Source: a virus
Virus record (IMG/VR): IMGVR_UViG_3300046543_000205
Location: 1-40,632 of that record
Length of the DNA stretch: 40,632 bases
Reading direction: 5' to 3' (one strand)
Under the pieces are notes generated by a model. That model did no database searches. It worked only from the letters and a program-made list of their open reading frames with translations, and had not been told where the DNA came from. Positions 34,644 through 40,632 of the stretch are shown here, piece after piece; within the stretch, counting starts at the first letter, position 1, and each line of letters opens with the position of its first letter. Position numbers and translations under genes: made by a program.

Positions 34644-34997
34644 GTGCGTACTTCCTGCCTTGACTGCCAAGCCGTAGCAACCCACCGTGGGCGCTGTGCG
34701 GCTCACCACGCTGCCTATACGGCCCTCCCGACCATCCGGAAGCACCGGAAGCGCCGAGAGGCTATTGCCGCCGGTAACGATGCTGCTGCACGGCTTCGGC
34801 GCAAGATGCGCAAGGCCGTAACGGTCATCTGCACCAACTGCCCTAAGCGCGTCTTTGCCAGCGCTGCCGACGTGGACCACATCATCCCGTTGGCCAAGGG
34901 CGGTCAGGATATTGACTCGAACGTCCAAATCCTCTGCCGTCCGTGCCATAAGGCCAAGACGCGGGTTGATTTCGACTTTCAGACCCCACCTTTCTAG
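34644..34997 (+). CDS. HNH endonuclease near the packaging end
   Basis: 117 residues from GTG 34644 with GAGGGGTGG. Four cysteines in CLDC and CTNCPK-type pairs, then the HNH core ADVDHIIPLAKGGQDIDSNV and ILCRPCHKAK. HNH proteins next to terminase often help cut at cos in HK97-like phages. It shares an N-terminal pattern (CLDC...HxAYxAL) with the HNH protein at 35374, so one may come from the other. Confidence 0.82.
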   Translation: MRTSCLDCQAVATHRGRCAAHHAAYTALPTIRKHRKRREAIAAGNDAAARLRRKMRKAVTVICTNCPKRVFASAADVDHIIPLAKGGQDIDSNVQILCRPCHKAKTRVDFDFQTPPF

Positions 34998-35006
34998 GGA
35001 GCCACT

Positions 35007-35363
35007 TTGGACACGCCACTATGCCGCTCTTGTGGGGCGGACGCCGTGGTTCAGTGGTCTCGCCGACCTACGCCGGATGAGCTAGCCGCCGCTGTCAAGG
35101 TGGAGCAGGACCGGCGCAACCTTGCCGCCCTACTTGCCGACCCGCAGGGACCGGCCCCGATTTACGGCCCTCTGCCTACGGCTGCCGGTACGCTAGTGGC
35201 CATTCCCGCGTGCGCTGCCCATGCGATTTCCCGCGATGCTGCGCAGCACGTACATGCTTCGGCGTGCACTGCTCCGCCCGCCTGTAATTGCACGCCTGAG
35301 CCGTTGCCGCCTACTCAGCCCATGATCTCTGATTCTGGCGTAGTAATGCCCGTTGGCTGGTAG
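35007..35363 (+). CDS. Cys/Pro-rich protein between the two HNH genes
   Basis: 118 residues from TTG 35007 with AGGGAG. CRSCGADAVVQWSRRPTPDE at the start and a Cys/Pro-rich end (CTAPPACNCTPEPLPPTQP). A zinc-binding role is possible. Its final codons contain CTGGTAGGTG (35357-35366), an exact half of the 22-bp repeat. Confidence 0.65.
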   Translation: MDTPLCRSCGADAVVQWSRRPTPDELAAAVKVEQDRRNLAALLADPQGPAPIYGPLPTAAGTLVAIPACAAHAISRDAAQHVHASACTAPPACNCTPEPLPPTQPMISDSGVVMPVGW

Positions 35364-35373
35364 GTGATAGCCA

Positions 35374-35724
35374 ATGCCGAAAAGGCCCTGCCTGGATTGC
35401 GGCAGACTTACCAATAACCCTTCGCGCTGTGACGCGCACCAAACTGCCTACCTTGCATTGCGAGAGCAGCAGCGTGGTAGTTCTACTGCACGTGGTTATG
35501 GTGCTAAGTGGAGAGCTATATCTAAGGAAGTACTAGAGAGGCACCGTGCTGTGTATGGCACGTGGTGCAAGGGCTACCAGGTAGCACCTCACTCTAGTAG
35601 TGATCTCACTGTGGACCACATCATTCCTAAGGCCAAGGGTGGCACTAGTACTACGGACAATCTCCAAGTGCTGTGCCGACAGTGCAACAGTCGCAAGCGG
35701 GACCGGCTGACCGGCACGGGCTGA
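35374..35724 (+). CDS. HNH endonuclease at the cos side of terminase
   Basis: 116 residues from ATG 35374. CLDCGRLTNNPSRCDAHQ at the start; HNH core LTVDHIIPKAKGGTSTTDNL with LCRQCNSRKRD. In HK97 and relatives an HNH protein in this place works with terminase in cos cleavage. The central part is less GC-rich than its neighbours (for example GAGAGCTATATCTAAGG), a sign of separate origin. Confidence 0.86.
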   Translation: MPKRPCLDCGRLTNNPSRCDAHQTAYLALREQQRGSSTARGYGAKWRAISKEVLERHRAVYGTWCKGYQVAPHSSSDLTVDHIIPKAKGGTSTTDNLQVLCRQCNSRKRDRLTGTG

Positions 35725-35893
35725 CCAGCGCTGGCCGCAACCCCCTGTAACCCGTGCCGCTCACTGAGCGTGAGTACCAAAACGGACATTAGGGGACGTA
35801 GGGGGGCACTTCAATCTTGCCGTCGTCACTCCTTGGGGACCCGGCCCCCATGGAAACGCGCACCGCTGCGAAATTATGACCCGGGGGGTATCC
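35725..35893. other. Possible cos region
   Basis: 169 bases without a gene between HNH and small terminase, the usual place of cos in phiC31-like phages. It contains CTCACTGAGCGTGAG (7-bp palindrome arms), AAAACGGACAT and short G-runs (GGGGACGTAGGGGGG). The cleavage site itself cannot be read from sequence. Confidence 0.45.
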
Positions 35894-36367
35894 ATGGTTG
35901 CTGGTCGTCCGCCCGTTCCGGCGGAGCGAAAGCGCAAGCTAGGGAACCCCGGCCAGCGAGCCATGCCCGCCCTTGCCTCTGTGACGCCCCTGGAAGGGGT
36001 CCAGACGGCCGCTCCGGCGCACCTTGGACCTGAGGGCCGGACAGCGTGGGAACGCGTCGTAGGCGGCTGTGTGTGGCTCGCCGAAACCGACCACCTGACG
36101 CTCAAGCTCGCGTGCGAGAAGATCGACCGCCGCGAGCACTTCGCCCGGCTGCTGGCCGAGAGTGACCCGGTCCTTTTCACAGACAAGGCGTACGCCTACC
36201 CAAACCCTCTGGTCGGGATGCTCTCGACCATTGAGAACGAGATTGCCAAGCTGTTTGGTGTCCTTGGGCTCACGCCTGCCGACAGAACCCGAATGGGTGT
36301 CGCTGAGGTCAAGGCCAAGAACGCATTTGAAGAGATGCTAGCGCGGCGTCAGAACCGGGAGCAGTAA
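35894..36367 (+). CDS. Terminase small subunit (P27 family)
   Basis: 157 residues from ATG 35894, five bases after GGGGGG (ATG 35876 is less likely). MVAGRPPVPAERKRKLGNPG is the typical opening of P27-type small terminases. Then HLGPEGRTAWERVVGG and helices TLKLACEKIDRREHFARLL, ending with FGLTPADRTRMGV-like LGLTPADRTRMGVAEVKA. It recognises the packaging site and recruits the large subunit. Stop overlaps the next ATG. Confidence 0.86.
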   Translation: MVAGRPPVPAERKRKLGNPGQRAMPALASVTPLEGVQTAAPAHLGPEGRTAWERVVGGCVWLAETDHLTLKLACEKIDRREHFARLLAESDPVLFTDKAYAYPNPLVGMLSTIENEIAKLFGVLGLTPADRTRMGVAEVKAKNAFEEMLARRQNREQ

Positions 36368-36501
36368 TGCGTATGCTCGGACGTTTTCGGTTCGTTCAGT
36401 ACTGTTGCCCTGGTCACACTCCACCGTACCCGAGGTGGCGCAAGCGTCGTGCCAAGCGCATGGAAACTCGCGCTTGGAAGGCGGAGATAATCAATGCATG
36501 A
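36367..36501 (+). CDS. Mini-protein between terminase subunits
   Basis: 44 residues from ATG 36367 in TAATG, overlapping the large subunit start by eight bases. MRMLGRFRFVQYCCPGHTPP, then YPRWRKRRAKRMETRAWK. Very basic, so it could bind DNA, but its main role may be translational coupling of the two terminase genes. Confidence 0.5.
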   Translation: MRMLGRFRFVQYCCPGHTPPYPRWRKRRAKRMETRAWKAEIINA

Positions 36502-38008
36502 CCCGCGCTGGCTAACCACCGTGCCCGCTGACTATGTTAAGCGTGGCGACGGAGCAGACTTTACGGAATTCGCGCAGCGATTCCTACGGGTCACTAAGGA
36601 CTCAATCGGCGGTGACGCCGGAACCCTTATCCAGCTCCGCCCGTGGCAGAACAAGCTAATGGGCGAATTGCTCGCCCGTCGTCCGGATGGCCTTTTGCGC
36701 CACCGACAGGCACTAATCGGCATGCCCCGAAAGCAGGGTAAGAGCGCGCTAGCCGCTGGCGTGGCGCTATTCGGTCTCGCTTTCGGCCCCCGTGGTGGTG
36801 AGGTTTATTCCATCGCTGCGGATAAGGAACAGGCGCGAATTGTTTTCGGCACGGCCAAGCAGATGATTGAGCTTGAGCCGCAATTCGCCGGAATGTTCAA
36901 GTGCTACCGGGATGCCATTGAGCTACCGGCGACCGGCAGCGTGTACCGCGTGCTTTCCAGCGAGTCATTTACCAAGGAAGGGCTTAACCCTCACCTGGTG
37001 ATCGCGGATGAGGTCCACGCACAGCCGACGCGTGAGCTATGGGACGTCATGTCGCTGGCATCCGGCGCCCGCAAGGAACCGCTCATGGTGGGCATCACCA
37101 CGGCCGGTGTCAAGTCGGACTCGACCGGCGGAGACTCGCTGTGTTACGGCATGTGGCAGTACGGCTGCAAGGTCGCCAGCGGGGAAATCGAAGACCCGGC
37201 CTTTTACTTCGCCTGGTGGGGCGTGCCGGATGAGATGGACCACCGCGACCCTGAGACTTGGGCGCTGGCCAACCCCGGACTAGGCGACATTGTGAGCGTT
37301 GAGGACTTCCATTCCTCCGTTCTCCGCACCCCCGAATCTGAATTCCGAACCAAGAGACTAAACCAGTGGGTTTCCACGGCGCAAGCCTGGTTGCCCGCCG
37401 GAGCATGGGACGCTTGCACCGCTGAGGGTGAGGAAATCCCCGACGGCAGCGAGGTAGTTCTAGGCTTTGATGGCTCTTTCAACAATGACAGCACGGCGCT
37501 TGTGGTGGTGCGCTGCCCGACTGACGACAGCGCTCCGCACGTGGACGTTGTGGCAGCGTGGGAAAAGCCCTCAGGCATAGGCAATGACTGGACTGTCCCC
37601 ATTATCGACGTGGAAGACGAGATCCGGCGCGCGTGCCGCCGCTGGCAGGTCCGGGAAATCGTCTGCGACCCTTACCGCTGGGCCCGCACCTACCAAATCC
37701 TTGAGGGTGAGGGTTTGCCGGTGGTCGAGTTTCCCCAGTCTCCCGCGCGCATGATTCCGGCCACCACGCGGTTCTATGAGTCCGTCATGAACAGGACGCT
37801 GACGCACTCCGGTGACCAGCGCCTAGCGCGGCATCTCTCCAACTGCATCATCCGTACAGACTCGCGCGGTTCCCGGCTGTCTAAGGACGCCAAGGCTTCC
37901 CCGCGCAAAATTGACTTGGCCGTGTCCGCCGTTATGGCGCTCGAACGTGCCTGCCAGGAACCGGAGCGTGAGCCTGAGGCTCAGTTCTGGTCTTGGGCCG
38001 ACCTATAG
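36494..38008 (+). CDS. Terminase large subunit
   Basis: 504 residues from ATG 36494 with GGCGGAG. ATPase: Walker A GMPRKQGKSALAAG (about 75-88), Walker B HLVIADEVHA (about 166), coupling motif GITTAG. Nuclease: LGFDGSFNNDSTALVVV (about 322) and VCDPYRWAR (about 389) with acidic residues, and the final KIDLAVSAVMALERA. It pumps DNA into the prohead and cuts concatemers. HK97/phiC31-type phages with cos ends carry this kind. Confidence 0.93.
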   Translation: MHDPRWLTTVPADYVKRGDGADFTEFAQRFLRVTKDSIGGDAGTLIQLRPWQNKLMGELLARRPDGLLRHRQALIGMPRKQGKSALAAGVALFGLAFGPRGGEVYSIAADKEQARIVFGTAKQMIELEPQFAGMFKCYRDAIELPATGSVYRVLSSESFTKEGLNPHLVIADEVHAQPTRELWDVMSLASGARKEPLMVGITTAGVKSDSTGGDSLCYGMWQYGCKVASGEIEDPAFYFAWWGVPDEMDHRDPETWALANPGLGDIVSVEDFHSSVLRTPESEFRTKRLNQWVSTAQAWLPAGAWDACTAEGEEIPDGSEVVLGFDGSFNNDSTALVVVRCPTDDSAPHVDVVAAWEKPSGIGNDWTVPIIDVEDEIRRACRRWQVREIVCDPYRWARTYQILEGEGLPVVEFPQSPARMIPATTRFYESVMNRTLTHSGDQRLARHLSNCIIRTDSRGSRLSKDAKASPRKIDLAVSAVMALERACQEPEREPEAQFWSWADL

Positions 38009-38015
38009 CCGCTAC

Positions 38016-38037
38016 CACCTACCAGAGCTGGTAGGTG
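38016..38037. promoter_or_regulatory. 22-bp inverted repeat 15 (CIR-like operator)
   Basis: Perfect AG copy after the terminase, followed by AAGGAGGG of the next gene. Confidence 0.8.
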
Positions 38038-38051
38038 CCTAAGGAGGGTGC

Positions 38052-38219
38052 GTGAAGCGCATTAACCTACGCGCCGTCCGGCGGGTCGTGTCCCATGCCG
38101 CTGACTTGGCGGGTGTGGCGTTCCTGCTGGCCGTGTGCATTCTCGGCTTCCCGGCCTTTACCGCGCTGTTCGCGCTGGGGCTGGTCTGCCTGGCAGTCGG
38201 TTGGGGGCTTGACCGCTAA
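38052..38219 (+). CDS. Small two-span membrane protein
   Basis: 55 residues from GTG 38052 with AAGGAGGG. A basic start (MKRINLRAVRRVVSHAADLA) and two hydrophobic segments (GVAFLLAVCILGFPAFTALF, ALGLVCLAVGWG). Placed just before portal and overlapping its start. Function unknown. Confidence 0.66.
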   Translation: MKRINLRAVRRVVSHAADLAGVAFLLAVCILGFPAFTALFALGLVCLAVGWGLDR

Positions 38220-39460
38220 TGAGCCTAATTGGCGCGCTACAGAAGCGCATGTTTGCCCCCTCTGGGGCGGGTGACCCGTGGTCCATCCCGACCAATGGCA
38301 GCCTTGCCGCTGTCGGTTCGGCCGGAGTGCCGGTCACGGAAGACACGGCAATGCAGCTGATTGCGGTTGCCGCATGTGTCCGCATCCTCTCTGACGCCGT
38401 GTCCGGCCTGCCGTTCGACGCCGTAAAGGCGCAGGGGGAGGTCAGGAAGACCCTTGAGCCACCGCCCGGCATCATCTCCGACCCATTCGGCGGAGCGAAC
38501 GACACACGGTTCCCTACGCGCCGTCTAGGGCTTTCTCAGGTCATGGTGTCTCTGCTGCTGCGGGGTAACGCCTATCTGCTCGTGCTGGCACGCGACTACC
38601 TGAACCGGCCCACCCGTCTGCGGGTGATCCATCCGGACCGGGTCCGCTGTGAGTTCAACGACGCTGGCGAGCGAACCTATGAGATTGACCGTAAGCCGGT
38701 CAGCTCCGGTGACGTGGTCCACATTCTAGGTATGACCTACCCGGAGAGCCCGACCGGGATTAGCGTGATCTCCCACGCCCGGCAGTCCATCGGGCTCGGT
38801 CTCGCTGCTGAGGAGTTCGGGGCCCGTTTCTTCGGTTCCGGCGCCCACATGACCGGCATTGTTCACGTCCCTGGTGATCTGGATAAGGAACGGGCGCGAC
38901 AGCTCAAGGAATCGTTCACAGCGTCCCATGGCGGACTCAAGAACGCTCACACGGTCGGTGTGCTTTCGGGGGGTGCTGAATGGAGGCCCATTTCCGTCAC
39001 GCCTGATGATGCCCAATTCCTGGGTACGCGCGCAGCGCAGAACCTAGACATGGCAACCTTGTTCGGAATCCCGCCTCACATGTTGGGGCAGGTGGACAAA
39101 ACTACATCGTGGGGAACCGGTATTGAGCAGCAGGGACTTGGGTTCCTCTGCTACACGCTGAGCCCATGGCTTGGCCGGATTGAGGATGCGTGGTCAGCGA
39201 TGCTGCCCAAGCCTCACACTGCCCGGTTCAACGTTGACGCGCTGCTGAGGACCGACACGGCCGGACGGTATGCCATGTACGGCGCTGCCCGTGCTGCCGC
39301 GCTACTGACGACCAACGAGATTCGGGCGCTTGAGAATTACGGCCCGATTGATGGTGGCGACGATATCGCAGCCCCGCTGAACTCGAATGTGAAACCAATG
39401 AAGGATACCGGCGCGTCTCCAAGCGCGCCCAAGGCTGACGCTCTGGGGGCGGTGCTGTAA
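38219..39460 (+). CDS. Portal protein (HK97 family)
   Basis: 413 residues from ATG 38219 in TAATG. Typical blocks: VAACVRILSDAVSGLPFDAV, VSLLLRGNAYLLVLARDYLN, VHILGMTYPESPTGISVISH, GVLSGGAEWRPISVTPDDAQ and MATLFGIPPHMLGQVD. Twelve copies form the DNA channel at one capsid vertex and the docking site for terminase and connector. Stop overlaps the protease start. Confidence 0.93.
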   Translation: MSLIGALQKRMFAPSGAGDPWSIPTNGSLAAVGSAGVPVTEDTAMQLIAVAACVRILSDAVSGLPFDAVKAQGEVRKTLEPPPGIISDPFGGANDTRFPTRRLGLSQVMVSLLLRGNAYLLVLARDYLNRPTRLRVIHPDRVRCEFNDAGERTYEIDRKPVSSGDVVHILGMTYPESPTGISVISHARQSIGLGLAAEEFGARFFGSGAHMTGIVHVPGDLDKERARQLKESFTASHGGLKNAHTVGVLSGGAEWRPISVTPDDAQFLGTRAAQNLDMATLFGIPPHMLGQVDKTTSWGTGIEQQGLGFLCYTLSPWLGRIEDAWSAMLPKPHTARFNVDALLRTDTAGRYAMYGAARAAALLTTNEIRALENYGPIDGGDDIAAPLNSNVKPMKDTGASPSAPKADALGAVL

Positions 39461-40137
39461 TGACAGAACTAGCAAGCAGGGCCGAACGCAAGGGCGTGGT
39501 CGAGAAGCGCAGCGTTTCCATTAATGACATGGATTCGCTGATCTCCGTTCCCGACGGCTCCGGCGGTGAAACGCTCAAGTTCCGTGGCTATGCCAGCGTG
39601 ACCGAAGCGGCCTACGAAATGTCTGACTGGCTAGGCGAATACACGGAGACCATCCGGCGTGGCGCCTTTACCAAGACCCTCGCTGAGGGTGCCGACGTTC
39701 CGTTCAAGGTGAACCATGATGGCCTGACGCTCGCCCGGACCAAGTCCGGCACTATGCGGCTCGCTGAGGACTCGACCGGGCTGCACGTCGAAGCGGACCT
39801 AGACCCGGCCAACCCGGACGTTCAGGCGCTCCGAAGTGCCATGACCCGTGGCGACGTTGACGAAATGTCGTTCGGCTTCCGCGTGGTCCGTCAGGACTGG
39901 TCGCCGGACTACTCGGAGCGCAGCATTACCGAAGTCAACCTAAACAAGGGTGACGTTTCGGTTGTGAACTACGGCGCCAATCCGGCTACCGGTGGCCTTA
40001 CGTCGCTTCGTGGGCTCGACTCTGCCGACTGGACAGAGGATGAGCTACGCGCGGCCCTAGCCCGCCTTGAGGCCCGCCAACCGGCGGTTCCCGACCTATC
40101 CCTGTACGGCGCCCGTCTGCGCGCGCTGAACCTCTAG
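39460..40137 (+). CDS. Prohead protease (HK97 type)
   Basis: 225 residues from ATG 39460 in TAATG. Ser-protease features: catalytic His in FKVNHDGLTLART and Ser in DVDEMSFGFRV, with LKFRGYASVTEAAYEMSDW near the start and GDVSVVNYGANPAT. It cleaves the N-terminal delta domain from the capsid protein during maturation. It lies between portal and capsid genes, as usual. Confidence 0.92.
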   Translation: MTELASRAERKGVVEKRSVSINDMDSLISVPDGSGGETLKFRGYASVTEAAYEMSDWLGEYTETIRRGAFTKTLAEGADVPFKVNHDGLTLARTKSGTMRLAEDSTGLHVEADLDPANPDVQALRSAMTRGDVDEMSFGFRVVRQDWSPDYSERSITEVNLNKGDVSVVNYGANPATGGLTSLRGLDSADWTEDELRAALARLEARQPAVPDLSLYGARLRALNL

Positions 40138-40143
40138 CACGAC

Positions 40144-40165
40144 CACCTACCAGCTCTGGTAGGTG
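40144..40165. promoter_or_regulatory. 22-bp inverted repeat 16 (CIR-like operator)
   Basis: Perfect CT copy after the protease gene, upstream of the capsid gene. Confidence 0.8.
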
Positions 40166-40229
40166 CCTGCCCGCCCGGCATCACGCCGGAGCCTACGCCG
40201 GACCCCAGCAGCACGGGGCACCACCTAGG

Positions 40230-40251
40230 CCACCACCTGAGTAAGTGGTGG
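40230..40251 (+). terminator. Hairpin upstream of the capsid gene
   Basis: CCACCAC and GTGGTGG form a 7-bp stem with an eight-base loop (CTGAGTAA). It lies 42 bases before the capsid start. Possibly an mRNA processing or stabilising element for the highly expressed capsid transcript. Confidence 0.45.
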
Positions 40252-40292
40252 GCATCTGTGGCCAATCCAGATGAGACCTAGGAAGTAATTTC

Positions 40293-40632
40293 ATGGATAA
40301 GCGCGCAATGATCGCTGACCTAATCGCCAAGCGGTCCGAGAAGAACGCCGAGCTAAGCAAGCTGGTGGACACTGCTAAGGCAGAGGCCCGCTCGCTGACT
40401 GACACTGAGTCCGGCGCGTTCGACACTGCCGAGACTGAGATCCGGGCGCTTGACGCTCGCGTGGCGGAGCTGGATGAGCAGGTTCGGGCGGATGAGGCTG
40501 CCGCCGATATGGCCAAGCGGTACGCGTCCGTCAAGGTCACCAGCGAGCCCGCGATTTACCGTTCCGGTGCGGGCGGCAAGTCGTATTTCCGGGACCTACA
40601 CCTTGCCCGCAACAAGGGTGACCGGGACGCTG
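40293..40632 (+). CDS. Major capsid protein, 5' part
   Basis: Starts at ATG 40293, seven bases after AGGAAG, and continues at base 1 of the window. The N-terminal part is a coiled-coil delta domain (MDKRAMIADLIAKRSEKNAE, LSKLVDTAKAEARSL, EIRALDARVAELDEQV), which acts as internal scaffold and is removed by the protease. The last 156 bases repeat 1-156, with HLARN here where the other end reads HHPRN. Confidence 0.9.
   Translation, partial: MDKRAMIADLIAKRSEKNAELSKLVDTAKAEARSLTDTESGAFDTAETEIRALDARVAELDEQVRADEAAADMAKRYASVKVTSEPAIYRSGAGGKSYFRDLHLARNKGDRDA
40477..40632. repeat. Terminal overlap of the contig with bases 1-156
   Basis: 154 of 156 bases match; 40603 (T against A) and 40605 (G against C) differ. 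It cuts through the capsid coding region, so it is an assembly overlap of a circular or permuted map, not physical phage ends. Confidence 0.9.

Noticed and set aside
1-40632. CRISPR array, insertion sequence or transposase
   Set aside because: The 22-bp repeats are dispersed at gene borders and not regularly spaced, and no transposase motifs or terminal inverted repeats were seen.

Overview
The window is essentially one complete genome of a temperate, long-tailed (siphovirus) phage of a high-GC actinomycete, most likely Streptomyces, related to phiC31. The reasons are an HK97-type head module, a phiC31-like large serine integrase beside a phiC31-like attP, a Gp3-like recombination directionality factor, an early region driven by one repeated promoter type, and 16 copies of a 22-bp inverted repeat that match what is known of phiC31 'CIR' repressor operators. 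The last 156 bases (40477-40632) repeat bases 1-156 with two mismatches, so the contig closes on itself inside the major capsid gene and the unique genome is about 40,476 bp.

Layout, almost all on the + strand, starting at the probable cos end: HNH nuclease genes (34.6-35.7 kb), possible cos region (35.73-35.89), terminase small and large subunits, a small membrane protein, portal, prohead protease, major capsid protein (40.3 kb, wrapping to 1.17), head-tail connector with an Ig-like domain, tail terminator candidate, major tail protein, frameshifting tail chaperones, tape measure, two receptor-side tail proteins (4.9-11.4), and a lysis cassette (GH25 endolysin plus three small membrane proteins, 11.4-13.0). 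Then come a dNMP kinase, a candidate repressor with nested starts (13.7-15.2), and an early region with a PD-(D/E)XK nuclease, RNA ligase, a second (CHAP) endolysin, the directionality factor, an HNH protein, primase-helicase, family A DNA polymerase and a sigma-like protein (15.5-26.8). A string of small accessory genes follows (26.9-30.4), with a predicted lipoprotein and several zinc-knuckle mini-proteins. Next are a DUF402 gene, two short minus-strand genes, attP and the integrase (30.5-33.5), and last a tRNA cluster (33.9-34.5).

How it probably works: in a lysogen the candidate repressor, made from a host-type promoter at 13662-13690, would bind the 22-bp repeats spread between operons and silence them. 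On induction a set of at least six near-identical early promoters (core GGGAATTCCTTGCTCTCTA) would switch on replication genes, the excision factor and the tRNA cluster. The sigma-like protein made from one of these promoters may then turn on the late genes. Several 22-bp repeats also have complementary flanks and may act as terminators.

The least explained parts are a 92-bp element present twice ahead of early promoters, the attP region with divergent promoters and minus-strand genes, a structured four-way-junction RNA after the tRNAs, two tRNA genes with six-base anticodon loops, and a dense palindrome region after the polymerase gene. All family names rest on motifs and gene order read by eye. 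No database search was run.
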